Assembly (NCBI GenBank): GCA_024397955.1
Contig: CP073744.1
Span: 1,426,001 to 1,490,000 of the forward strand
Length of the DNA stretch: 64,000 nucleotides
Reading direction: 5' to 3'
Origin: a bacterium SCSIO 12696
GTDB taxonomy: Bacteria; Pseudomonadota; Gammaproteobacteria; Pseudomonadales; Porticoccaceae
Shown: one piece after another, positions 47,875-56,279 of the stretch
How positions within the stretch are numbered: position 1 is the stretch's first letter
Layout of the letters: every line of letters begins with the position of its first letter
The notes under the pieces: model-generated
The model's database searches: none
What the model saw: only the letters and a program-made list of their open reading frames with translations
Told to the model about the DNA's origin: nothing
Translations under genes and position numbers: made by a program

Positions 47875-48486
47875 TTACTTGGGAACCGCAATGCCTTTGC
47901 GCTTGGTCTGGTGCTGCTCCCGGTTCTCGTCCTTTTTTCTCGAGCTTTTACGCAGCATTGCATAAGTGGCACCCGCACCGCCGTGGTATGGCTGGGCGCT
48001 GTGAAAAGCCATCACCGCATCCAATTGCCTCAGCCAGTGATTGACGCAGCTTTTTAACAGGGCTGGCTTACTACGCAGCTCCCCTTTTCCGTGGGTGATA
48101 ATAACGCTGCGCAAGTCGGATTCCATGCAGTCACGGACAAACTCAAACAACGCTCGCCGGGCTTGCTCAACAGAATGGTGATGCAAGTCCAGCCGCGCCT
48201 CCAGGGCGTATTTACCAAGACGAAGATTTTTGAACACCCCATGCTGAATACCATCTCGTTTAAAGCTGAGCTGATCGTGGGGCTTTATCAACTCGATATG
48301 CTCTTCAGAATCCAACCCGTTGCGTTCCAGCGTTACTTCACGCTGTGCTGCCTCTCGGCGTTTGAGGATACCGGGCTGAAGCTGACGCGCACCACGCCCG
48401 GTATGGGTAGCATCGCGTTTGATGGGCACAATGTCATCCATCTCGTTGCCCACGAGATCGAGAAAGGAAGAAGGTTTATCAGCCAT
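47875..48486 (-). CDS. Smr/MutS2-domain protein (SmrA-like)
   Basis: The ATG at 48486 gives 203 residues: a basic, flexible N-terminal half and a Smr domain (about 95-180) with LDLHHHSVEQARRALFEFV and ITHGKGELRSKPALLKSCVNHWL (in parts). Known family members are endonuclease-like. The upstream extension to 48522 is not needed. It lies 4 bp after the hypothetical gene at 48491, suggesting one transcript. Confidence 0.88.
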   Translation of the reverse strand: MADKPSSFLDLVGNEMDDIVPIKRDATHTGRGARQLQPGILKRREAAQREVTLERNGLDSEEHIELIKPHDQLSFKRDGIQHGVFKNLRLGKYALEARLDLHHHSVEQARRALFEFVRDCMESDLRSVIITHGKGELRSKPALLKSCVNHWLRQLDAVMAFHSAQPYHGGAGATYAMLRKSSRKKDENREQHQTKRKGIAVPK

Positions 48487-48490
48487 ACGG

Positions 48491-48997
48491 CTATTCTGAA
48501 GAAGGAGCCTGCTCCAAATCAATATGTGATGTGTCTACTTCAACTGGAGGTTGCTGCTTGCGTTCTGCAGCAGCCAATACATCAGTGCCCACGGGAGCAA
48601 CTGAGATATCCGCCACATTGAGCTCAACCTGGGGCTGTTGATGACGCTCTTCTGGGCGCAATAAATTGGCTCCTACCGGAAACAGTGTCCAGGGTTCATC
48701 GCTAATGTCATCTTCTTGCTCGGCAGGCGCTGTCGCTGTGTCGCCCACTGAAGTGGTGGCTAGCGCTGCCTCGCGCACTTCCACAACCGCACCGGCTTTA
48801 CCCATCGCTTGCTGGTAACGCAAAGCAGCTGTTTGATCCAGATTACGGCGAACCACAACTGGCCGGCCACTGAACAGCTTGGCCAACTGAGCATCGTCCG
48901 CTTTAAAGAGTTCACGCAGGTTATCCCTCACCTCAACCATGGTATGACCGGGGGCGATGTCCCCGCGAAAAACAATCTCCAGAGATGAGTCAGACAC
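48491..48997 (-). CDS. Conserved hypothetical protein with internal duplication
   Basis: The product has 168 residues from a GTG at 48997. The N-terminal part (FRGDIAPGHTMVEVRDNLRELF and LFSGRPVVVRRNLDQTAALRYQQAM, in parts) resembles a short region found at the N-terminus of several membrane-associated gammaproteobacterial proteins. The second half repeats a motif of about 30 residues twice (VGANLLRPEERHQQPQVEL then VGTDVLAAAERKQQPPVEV). It is rich in Glu/Pro, with no signal peptide or helix. I do not recognise a function. Confidence 0.7.
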   Translation of the reverse strand: MSDSSLEIVFRGDIAPGHTMVEVRDNLRELFKADDAQLAKLFSGRPVVVRRNLDQTAALRYQQAMGKAGAVVEVREAALATTSVGDTATAPAEQEDDISDEPWTLFPVGANLLRPEERHQQPQVELNVADISVAPVGTDVLAAAERKQQPPVEVDTSHIDLEQAPSSE

Positions 48998-49034
48998 AAA
49001 TAAGCCCCATAATTGTTGTTATGAGGCTATTAGA

Positions 49035-49421
49035 TCAAAGTGAAGCGATAAGGTCGATTACCCGGGTCTCAATTTCGTCCCTAACCTGACGAAATTGCTC
49101 CAGGGGCAGATGTTTGGGGTCCGGCAGTGGCCAATCCAAGCGACGGTGGGCCACCACGTCCGAGCATCGATCACCACAGCCCATAGTCACAACTGCATCA
49201 AATTCCAACCCAGAAACACTATCCAGGCCTTCTGAACGATGCTGATTGAGAGGATAATCTCGCTCCGCCATAACTTCTACTGCACGGGGGTTTACCTGCC
49301 CTGAGGGGTTTGAGCCGGCACTGTAGACTGCCAAATCAGCGGATTTATGAATATGGCCAAAAGCCTCTGCCATTTGGCTGCGACAGCTGTTTTCCACACA
49401 AACAAAGAGAATTTTTTTCAC
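49035..49421 (-). CDS. Low-molecular-weight phosphatase/arsenate reductase-like protein
   Basis: The product has 128 residues of the ArsC (LMW phosphatase-type) family. It begins KKILFVCVENSCRSQMAEAF with the CX5R active site at Cys8. The catalytic Asp is in WPLPDPK, and there are two further Cys in MGCGDRCSDV. Arsenate reductases of this type use these Cys, but a phosphatase role is equally possible. The GTG start has GGGAGC five bases upstream. No ars operator or pump is nearby. Confidence 0.8.
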   Translation of the reverse strand: MKKILFVCVENSCRSQMAEAFGHIHKSADLAVYSAGSNPSGQVNPRAVEVMAERDYPLNQHRSEGLDSVSGLEFDAVVTMGCGDRCSDVVAHRRLDWPLPDPKHLPLEQFRQVRDEIETRVIDLIASL

Positions 49422-49494
49422 TGTTGCTCCCAGTTTTTATTGCCAGTGGCATATTGACCGGTATTGCAGCAGATGGTTTCCACTGATCTGGCAA

Positions 49495-50028
49495 TCATCC
49501 CCAAAACCGCAGCCAGATCACACTGCCCCACACTACCGCAAACAGCAGCAGGGTCATAAACACCGCCGCAGAGCCAAAATCCTTGGCGTGTTTGGCAAAC
49601 TCATCGTTATGGGTACCAATGCGGTCTACCGCCGCTTCGATGGCCGAGTTAAATAGCTCCGCAATCAGAATCAGCAGCAAAGAAGCGAACATCAATAGGA
49701 ACTGCACAAGACTCTGCGACAGCAGATACGCCACCGGAAGCAGCGCCAAACCCAGCAACACTTCGGTACGAAATGCTTCTTCGTTTTTAAAACAGGCGCG
49801 CAGCCCTTGCAATGAGTAACGAGTAGCACCCAGCACCCGGCGGCGGAACCAACCGGTACGATCCAGTTTTTCAAGCGCTTGCTGCATGGCTTCACGAGCG
49901 GCGTCAGTGCGCTCATTCATAGCCTGACGGGCGGCATCTGCCCGTTCAGTCATGGCCTGTTTAGCAGCATCTGCTCGCTCAGTCATCGCCTGTCTGGCGG
50001 CATCAGCGCGATCTTTAAAGTCAGGCAT
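49495..50028 (-). CDS. dgkA: Diacylglycerol kinase with N-terminal 11-mer repeat arm
   Basis: The product has 177 residues; a typical DgkA has about 120. The C-terminal 120 residues are a standard small diacylglycerol kinase: three membrane helices, active-site region FKNEEAFRTEVLLG, LIAELFNSAIEAAVDR, and HAKDFGSAAVF. Ahead of it stand four 11-residue repeats (DRADAARQAMT type) with acidic, basic and Ala/Met positions that would form a long amphipathic helix. The gene begins one base after the VanY-like stop, so translation is coupled. Confidence 0.92.
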   Translation of the reverse strand: MPDFKDRADAARQAMTERADAAKQAMTERADAARQAMNERTDAAREAMQQALEKLDRTGWFRRRVLGATRYSLQGLRACFKNEEAFRTEVLLGLALLPVAYLLSQSLVQFLLMFASLLLILIAELFNSAIEAAVDRIGTHNDEFAKHAKDFGSAAVFMTLLLFAVVWGSVIWLRFWG

Positions 50029-50697
50029 CTAGTGCTCCACTTGAATAAAGCGATCAAACAAGTCGGTCATATTATCCAGCACTACTTGTTTGAGTAACAT
50101 GTCCACACCCTCAAGCGCGGCAGACAATAGCTGTGGTGTCAGGCGTTCGGCAAACTGATCAGCGGTAGGACGGTAACTCAGGTGCCACGGCTCTGGTGCG
50201 ATACCGCCCCTATCTAAGGCGTAAGGGCGAAAAAAGCCACTGTCGTCCCGCTGTTCCAGCCATTGGCTAAGGTGAGCAAAAGGCCCTTCGCCGCTGTACT
50301 CTTCCGGTATTAGCTGCAGCTGGTAGTCCGCTGATACCGCAGTACGATCCCAAACATCCATATCGGTCCCCCAGTGGTGGCGAGACGCCCCCGGCAACGC
50401 ACTCCAACGCATGATCCCCTGCACCTGCTGCAAGGGTGGCAAAGCAGCCAAATTGACATGTTGCCCATCATCGTCCAGTACCGGCCGCTGACCGCTGGCT
50501 TTAGCATTCCAAATCGCCAGCTGCCGATCAAAGGAACGAAAGCCACTGGCAACCTGCAAATCCATACCCTGCTCCTTTGCACACTTCTGCAGTCGCGTAA
50601 ACGCCCGGGCTGCTTCCGGGTGCAATCGCACACCGTTTTCGGTTACCAAGTGTTCTTCTGTTTTGCCGGTCAATTGACGACCAGTCACTGTTACCAT
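50029..50697 (-). CDS. VanY-like D-alanyl-D-alanine carboxypeptidase (M15 family)
   Basis: The product has 222 residues: a zinc peptidase domain with the HxxxxxxD-type motif in SRHHWGTDMDVWD and a second histidine in EPWHLSY, the standard M15B arrangement. SGFRSFDRQLAIWNAKASGQRP is the usual substrate loop. No signal peptide is visible, which is unusual for a wall-cleaving enzyme and may mean a cytoplasmic or non-classical location. It is divergent from the MscS gene. Confidence 0.85.
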   Translation of the reverse strand: MVTVTGRQLTGKTEEHLVTENGVRLHPEAARAFTRLQKCAKEQGMDLQVASGFRSFDRQLAIWNAKASGQRPVLDDDGQHVNLAALPPLQQVQGIMRWSALPGASRHHWGTDMDVWDRTAVSADYQLQLIPEEYSGEGPFAHLSQWLEQRDDSGFFRPYALDRGGIAPEPWHLSYRPTADQFAERLTPQLLSAALEGVDMLLKQVVLDNMTDLFDRFIQVEH

Positions 50698-50764
50698 GGA
50701 ATCGCTTTCGTTCTATAAGATTGCTGCTATTCTAACCTTATCTCATTCATTAGCAGGAGTAGCC

Positions 50765-51601
50765 ATGGAGCAACTTTCTTTGGACAACGAGTTAGAGCTG
50801 CTACAGAATTTTTATCAAATAGTGGTGGAATTTTTTGCCAACTACAGCTTTCAGCTGATTGGCGCCATCCTGATATTCCTGATCGGCTTGTTTGTGGCAG
50901 GCAAAGTCTCTAAGGGGTTGAATAATTTTTGCTTGCGCAAGGAGCTGGACCCCACACTGTCCAACTTTATTGCCAGTATTGTCAAAATCATCATCCTTGC
51001 TGGGGTGATGGTCATCTGCTTGAACAAACTGGGTGTGGAGATTACTCCCTTTGTCGCCGCCATTGGCGCCATTTCCCTGGGCGCAGGTTTGGCAGTTCAA
51101 GGGTTACTATCCAACTACAGTGCAGGGTTAAGTATTATTGTCACACGCTTGTTCGTGGTTGGCGACACCATTACCGTACAGGGTGTCACTGGTGTGGTGA
51201 AAGAGGTGCGCTTGGCCTACACCCTGCTCAGCGACGAAGATGAGGTGCAAATCCTGATCCCCAACCGCCATATCGTCGGAGAAATTCTGCACAATTCCCG
51301 GCACGAAAAACTGGTGGAAGCCACCATTGGCGTCGCCTACGACTCCGATATGGACCAGGTTAAGACACTGCTGCGCAATGTATTAGGGCAACACAATCTC
51401 TGTGAAAACCGGGAGCCACAGATCGGCATTGACGAATTTGCCGACAGCAGCGTTAACTTTGGCCTGCGCTATTGGGTCCCTACCGAGCAATATCATCAAC
51501 TGCGTATGGCCGTAAACGACGATATTTTTGCCGCGCTACAAGGCGCCGGTGTACAGATACCGTTTCCGCAGCGGGAAGTTACGTTGCTTGGTAAAGAGTA
51601 G
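50765..51601 (+). CDS. MscS-type small mechanosensitive channel
   Basis: This osmotic safety valve of the inner membrane has 278 residues from the ATG at 50765, where AGGAG is well spaced. It has three membrane helices (about 25-150). TM3 carries GAISLGAGLAVQGLLSNYSAGL, followed by FVVGDTITVQGVTGVVKEV (in parts) and the cytoplasmic beta and alpha/beta cage to the end. The upstream extension from 50696 overlaps the divergent gene and is unlikely to be used. Confidence 0.95.
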   Translation: MEQLSLDNELELLQNFYQIVVEFFANYSFQLIGAILIFLIGLFVAGKVSKGLNNFCLRKELDPTLSNFIASIVKIIILAGVMVICLNKLGVEITPFVAAIGAISLGAGLAVQGLLSNYSAGLSIIVTRLFVVGDTITVQGVTGVVKEVRLAYTLLSDEDEVQILIPNRHIVGEILHNSRHEKLVEATIGVAYDSDMDQVKTLLRNVLGQHNLCENREPQIGIDEFADSSVNFGLRYWVPTEQYHQLRMAVNDDIFAALQGAGVQIPFPQREVTLLGKE

Positions 51602-51607
51602 GAAAAG

Positions 51608-51663
51608 CTACGGGCTACGGGCTACGGGCTACGGGCTACGGGCTACGGGCTACGGGCTACGGG
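51608..51663 (+). repeat. 7-bp tandem repeat, eight copies
   Basis: Eight exact copies of CTACGGG (56 bp) begin 7 bases after the mechanosensitive channel stop. A mirror-like GC-rich tract (GCGAGCTGCCCGCAGCTAGCAGCTCG at 51680-51709, in parts) follows. Array length in other isolates may vary. Confidence 0.9.
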
Positions 51664-51719
51664 CAGCATTATCAACATTTTGCGCGAGCTGCCCGCAGCT
51701 AGCAGCTCGTCACCCGCCG

Positions 51720-52202
51720 CTAATCCCCCAATCCTATCTGCCCTTCCTCAACCAACGTAATCGCTGGCAGCAACAAACCTACATCCAGGCGGGTTTCAAG
51801 TTCGTAATCCAGCTTTTGGTTACCGCTTTGCAAGATACCACTCAGGAACCGGGCACCCCCCAACAAGTTAACTCCCGCCTCCAAATCCAGACGCACATCC
51901 CCATAGGCAGGCAGCTCAGGAATATCCCCTGTGGCACCGCTTACCACTTTGTATCCATTGAGTTTCAGGCTATAAGACAAGCCTTTCACCGGCAGTGCCA
52001 CCGAATTGGGGTTCAATACCCGCAGCCCAACCTTAAAACGCTGTTCCAACAGGCTATTGCTGGCCACAGGTGCCACTGAAACCAGGTTCACCTCCGGGCT
52101 TTGAAACCCTGGCGTTAACGATGCACACCCCGCCAACAACATTCCGGCCAACAACACCGTCACTCGAAAAGCAATCTTGCTCAACAGATTGGCTGCTGTC
52201 AT
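51720..52202 (-). CDS. LEA type 2/WHy-domain lipoprotein
   Basis: The product has 160 residues with a lipobox LLAGC (Cys about 26). The WHy (water stress and hypersensitive response) domain follows, seen as RFKVGLRVLNPNSVALPVKGLSYSLKLNG, GDIPELPAYG and LEAGVNLLGGARFL (in parts). Outer or inner membrane anchoring is inferred from the lipobox. It is single, between convergent MscS and divergent htpX. Confidence 0.85.
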   Translation of the reverse strand: MTAANLLSKIAFRVTVLLAGMLLAGCASLTPGFQSPEVNLVSVAPVASNSLLEQRFKVGLRVLNPNSVALPVKGLSYSLKLNGYKVVSGATGDIPELPAYGDVRLDLEAGVNLLGGARFLSGILQSGNQKLDYELETRLDVGLLLPAITLVEEGQIGLGD

Positions 52203-52314
52203 TTCACACCCCTTTCACTTGATTTTTCCTGTAATGGACGCATCTTAGAGTTCAATTGAATTTTTTGACAGTTTTGTCGCGCCATTTTTACGATTGGCCG
52301 CAACGGAGGGAAAA

Positions 52315-53205
52315 ATGTTACGTATCGGGCTGTTTTTGCTCACCAACCTGGCAGTGCTGATTGTCGCCAGCGTTACCCTGAATATCTTGCAAAGCCAGGG
52401 CATTATCGTCGGCGAGACCGGCGCCTTGCTGGTGTTCTGTGCCCTGTTTGGCATGGGAGGTTCACTGGTATCCCTGTTTATTTCCAAGTGGATGGCCAAA
52501 CGCGCCTCCGGCACCCAGATTATTGAACAACCCCGCACCGCTGAGGAGCGCTGGCTGGTGGATACCGTGGCTGAACTGGCCAAGAAAGCGGGCATCGGCA
52601 TGCCAGAAGTGGGCATATTCCCCGCACAACAATCCAACGCCTTTGCCACTGGCTGGAACAAAAACAACGCTTTGGTGGCAGTGAGTGTTGGCCTGTTACA
52701 GCGCATGAACAAAGAAGAGGTGCGTGCCGTACTGGCTCATGAAATTGGCCACGTGGCCAATGGTGACATGATTACCCTGTCGCTGATCCAGGGGGTGGTT
52801 AACACCTTTGTGATGTTCTTTGCCCGCATCATCGGCACCGCCGTAGACCGCATCGTATTCAAGAGTGAAAGCGGCCGCGGTATCGGCTACTGGATCACCA
52901 CCATCTTTGCCGAAATCGTATTGGGTATTCTTGCCTCCATGGTAGTCATGAAATTCTCCCGCTGGCGGGAATTCCGCGCCGACGCCGCCGGTGCACAGCT
53001 GGCCGGTCGCGCAGCCATGATCAGTGCTCTGCAGCGCCTTCAGGAAGAAGTCAATGCACAAGTTCCCAGCCAAATGCCCGACACCATGACCGCTTTTGGC
53101 ATCTCCGGTGGTTTTAAACAGGTAATGAGCAAACTGTTACTCAGCCACCCTCCGTTGGAACAACGTATTACGGCATTGCGTAATTCACCAGCGGGAATTC
53201 AGTAA
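52315..53205 (+). CDS. htpX: Membrane protease HtpX
   Basis: This is the zinc metalloprotease of inner-membrane quality control. It has 296 residues, starting [17 protein letters not shown]. There are four hydrophobic helices, the zinc motif HEIGH in [14 protein letters not shown], and the third ligand region [14 protein letters not shown]. The ending [14 protein letters not shown] is typical. The in-frame extension to 52294 is not supported by a ribosome site; the ATG at 52315 follows GGAGG closely. Confidence 0.96.
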   Translation: MLRIGLFLLTNLAVLIVASVTLNILQSQGIIVGETGALLVFCALFGMGGSLVSLFISKWMAKRASGTQIIEQPRTAEERWLVDTVAELAKKAGIGMPEVGIFPAQQSNAFATGWNKNNALVAVSVGLLQRMNKEEVRAVLAHEIGHVANGDMITLSLIQGVVNTFVMFFARIIGTAVDRIVFKSESGRGIGYWITTIFAEIVLGILASMVVMKFSRWREFRADAAGAQLAGRAAMISALQRLQEEVNAQVPSQMPDTMTAFGISGGFKQVMSKLLLSHPPLEQRITALRNSPAGIQ

Positions 53206-53301
53206 GTATCAGCTTATTACCCGTCTCAGCGGAAGGCGTGTAAAAACCGCCTTGTGGCATTGCCAATAATTTGCGACTATTTTTAAGAAGATCGCAAAGC
53301 C

Positions 53302-55152
53302 ATGGATATTAGGGAATATTGGCCAATGAATACCGCACTGTTTTATCTCGACCCGGACAGCGGCATGAGCCTACAGCACCAGATTCGGGCCAAGCTGATC
53401 GAAGCCATTATGGATGGCACACTCCCAGTGGGAGTGCGCCTGCCCTCCAGTCGTCAATTGGCAAAGCAGTTGGATGTATCACGGAATACGGTGATATCTG
53501 CTTACCAGCAATTGATTGATGAAAACTACCTGATTACCCAGGAACGCAGTGGCTGCTATATCAACCCGGATATTCTGAAAGGCCACCTGGGTGTTTCTGA
53601 CAACGAAGAAGAATGCCACAAGGACAATCAGTTCTGGCGGGAGCGCATTCGCTTCAAAGAACCTATAAAACGCAGCAGTGGCTATCCACCCAACTGGTCG
53701 CGATTCCCCTATCCCTTCGTGGACAGCCAATTTGACCCAGACCTTTTCCCGGTGGCCGAGTGGCGCGAGTGTGTACGTATTACCCAAACTGGCCAGGAGA
53801 TTTACGAGTGGGCTGGAGATTGCGGAGAAAGTGACGACCCAATCCTGATTGAACAAATCCGCACCAAGCTGTTGCCCCGGCGTGGTATCAGCGCCCAAGC
53901 GGATGAAATCCTGGTCACCGTTGGCTCACAACAAGCGCTGTTTATGATTGCTCATATGCTGTTTGATAAAAACACCTGTGTGGGTGTGGAAAGGCCCGGA
54001 TACGCAGATGCCGCCAATCTGTTTGAACTCTATGCCGGCAGCATTGAACACCTGGATGTAGACGGCGATGGTTTGGTGGTTGCCGACAGTCTCAACAAAT
54101 GCGATTACGTCTACACCACTCCCAGTCACCAATATCCCACCGCAGTTACTCTGTCTATGGAGCGGCGTCTGGAGTTGTTGCAGCGGGCGGAAGAGAACGA
54201 CTTTGCCATTATCGAAGACGACTACGACTGTGAAGCAAACTATTGTGGCAACCCACGCCCAGCGTTAAAAAGCCTCGACAAATCCGGCAAGGTCATTTAC
54301 GTCTCCAGTTTTTCAAAAATTTTATCACCGGGTTTGCGGTTGGGTTTTTTGGTCGCACCAAAAAGTTTTGTGCGCCAGGCAAAAGCGTTGCGTCGCCTGA
54401 TGTATCAACACCCACCTACCAACAACCAACGAGCAGTGGGTTTTTTTCTGTCCCTTGGGCACTACGACGCACTGATGCGACGACTCAACAGGGTCCACGA
54501 AGAGCGCTGGTTTGAACTGCGCCGAGCAGTGAATGCCTGCTTCCCACAGCCGGGTTTTATGATTACTCCCTCAGTGGGTGGCACCGCCTGCTGGATAGAA
54601 GGGCCCGAAGACTTAGATGCGGCCGAATTGATCGAACTGGCGGCAGAGCGCGGTATCTTGCTAGAAGCCACTGATACTTATTCCTGCCGCCCCAATCAAA
54701 ACAACTGCTTCCGGTTAAGTGTTACCAGCATTGGAACCGAACACATCAAACCAGGCATGGAACAACTGGCAAAATTAATTCGGGACATGCTCGGCAACTC
54801 CCGAGAAACCTATGATTCCTGCACCGGGCGCCCCCTTTCTATTCAGGAGCTAAGTAACTTGCTGCCAGGAGCCACGCTGAGGGGAGTCACCGCTTATGGA
54901 GAACCTTACGAATTCAAGCTGTGGACAGATGGCCATATGGATGGTGTGCTGGGTGACGATCAGGGGGAAAAAGACTTTGGCCGCTGGTGGTTCGACGGTG
55001 ACTACTGGTGGCGCCAGTGGCACTCATGGAATTACGGTGAAAGCCGGGGTTTTCGCGCAGTACTGGATAAAAACATCATCAAATGGTTTGACGACCAAGG
55101 CGACCTGGTGGACACCGAAACACTGCTTCTGGAAAAAGATTTAACCGAATAA
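53302..55152 (+). CDS. MocR-type regulator (GntR-aminotransferase) with added C-terminal domain
   Basis: The product has 616 residues, against about 470-500 in the usual MocR/PdxR group. A winged helix (about 15-85, LPSSRQLAKQLDVSRNTVISAYQQL) precedes an aminotransferase-like domain (about 130-497) with the PLP lysine at about 339 in SSFSKILSPGLRLGF. About 118 extra residues are rich in Trp and Gly (GRWWFDGDYWWRQWHSW). The extension may bind a ligand (weak likeness to DUF995-type domains). A later Met at residue 9 is an alternative start. The target is probably the next transporter/amidase genes, by position only. Confidence 0.88.
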   Translation: MDIREYWPMNTALFYLDPDSGMSLQHQIRAKLIEAIMDGTLPVGVRLPSSRQLAKQLDVSRNTVISAYQQLIDENYLITQERSGCYINPDILKGHLGVSDNEEECHKDNQFWRERIRFKEPIKRSSGYPPNWSRFPYPFVDSQFDPDLFPVAEWRECVRITQTGQEIYEWAGDCGESDDPILIEQIRTKLLPRRGISAQADEILVTVGSQQALFMIAHMLFDKNTCVGVERPGYADAANLFELYAGSIEHLDVDGDGLVVADSLNKCDYVYTTPSHQYPTAVTLSMERRLELLQRAEENDFAIIEDDYDCEANYCGNPRPALKSLDKSGKVIYVSSFSKILSPGLRLGFLVAPKSFVRQAKALRRLMYQHPPTNNQRAVGFFLSLGHYDALMRRLNRVHEERWFELRRAVNACFPQPGFMITPSVGGTACWIEGPEDLDAAELIELAAERGILLEATDTYSCRPNQNNCFRLSVTSIGTEHIKPGMEQLAKLIRDMLGNSRETYDSCTGRPLSIQELSNLLPGATLRGVTAYGEPYEFKLWTDGHMDGVLGDDQGEKDFGRWWFDGDYWWRQWHSWNYGESRGFRAVLDKNIIKWFDDQGDLVDTETLLLEKDLTE

Positions 55153-55287
55153 CCCATTAATTTCTTAATAAAAAACTGGCTCCTTCTACTCTGTAAAATT
55201 GGCTCTGTGAGGCACAACCGACAATCTCTATGGTGTTGGTACACGCTTTAGCGTTTTACCACTACACGGCAGTCAATGGAGTTGTCT

Positions 55288-56151
55288 ATGAGCCATTTTG
55301 GTGTTGTTGGATTACAACTGATCCTCGAAAATAAAAATAATCTTGAAACCATTGAGCAGGAAATACGCAAAGTAAGATCCTTATTCCCCTGGGCCGATAT
55401 GGTGGTTGGTTCTGAGTTGAATTTATTGGGCAGCAATACAGATAACGCTTGCGAATTGCCTGGAGAAGTAGAGAAACGCCTTTGCCAAATAGCACAAGAA
55501 AACGCTCTTTGGCTGATGCCAGGTACCTTGTTTGAAAAGTCTGGCAGCAAGGTCTACAACACCGCGCTCGTCATTAATCCAGACGGCGAAGTGGTTACCC
55601 GATACCGAAAAATGTTTCCCTTCCAGCCTTACGAAAAAGGCGTCACTGAGGGCGACCAATGGGCTGTGTTTGACATACCGGATGTAGGGCGTTTTGGGGT
55701 TTCCATCTGTTACGACATGTGGTTTCCGGAAACCACGCGAACACTGGCATGGATGGGTGCAGAAGTCATCATCCACCCGACGTTGACCGGCACTATTGAC
55801 CGCAATGTGGAACTGGCCATCGCTCGCTCCAATGCCGCCATAAATCAATGCTATTTTGTCGATATAAACGGTGCCGGTAACCTGGGCACTGGCCAATCCG
55901 TCATTATTGGCCCCGGTGGCGAAGTCATTCATCAAGCCGGGCGCAGCCGAGAAATTATTGCTGTTGAGCTCGATCTGAATCACGTTCGCCATTGCCGGGA
56001 ACGAGGCTGGCAAGGGCTTGGCCAACCATTAAAGAGCTTTCGCGATAATCAAGTTGAGTTTCCGCCCTACCAACCAAGTGCGCTATCACCCGCCCTAAAC
56101 GACCTTGGGCCACTGGCAATGCCAGATGCCTCTAGCAGCCAAGTCGGTTGA
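55288..56151 (+). CDS. Nitrilase-family amidohydrolase (carbon-nitrogen hydrolase)
   Basis: The ATG at 55288 gives 287 residues; GGAG lies six bases before it, making it better than the ATG at 55276. The catalytic triad is Glu43 in VVGSELNLL, Lys108 in RYRKMFPF and Cys141 in GVSICYDMWFPE. A long loop after the Cys (HPTLTGTIDRN) suggests an aliphatic or N-carbamoyl amide substrate, which is not determined. It lies between the MocR-like gene and the TonB receptor, all in the same direction. Confidence 0.88.
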   Translation: MSHFGVVGLQLILENKNNLETIEQEIRKVRSLFPWADMVVGSELNLLGSNTDNACELPGEVEKRLCQIAQENALWLMPGTLFEKSGSKVYNTALVINPDGEVVTRYRKMFPFQPYEKGVTEGDQWAVFDIPDVGRFGVSICYDMWFPETTRTLAWMGAEVIIHPTLTGTIDRNVELAIARSNAAINQCYFVDINGAGNLGTGQSVIIGPGGEVIHQAGRSREIIAVELDLNHVRHCRERGWQGLGQPLKSFRDNQVEFPPYQPSALSPALNDLGPLAMPDASSSQVG

Positions 56152-56279
56152 ACAGCACCAAAAACAAACTGGCCTGCTGACCTTCATCAAACTGGTACTA
56201 CTGACCCACAACCAGTTCGAGTAACTTAGAAATCACCAAAATACATAATAAGTATGCAACACATCAGGAGGGTGTATTT

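Noticed and set aside
49035-49421. Arsenic resistance operon
   Set aside because: Only an ArsC/LMW phosphatase-like gene is present, with no ArsR, ArsB or Acr3 beside it.
51608-51663. CRISPR array or origin iterons
   Set aside because: The units are 7 bp and directly abutting with no spacers. No cas or replication genes are near.
56152-56279. Fur box before the TonB receptor
   Set aside because: No 19-bp GATAATGATAATCATTATC-like palindrome is visible; iron control is not supported.
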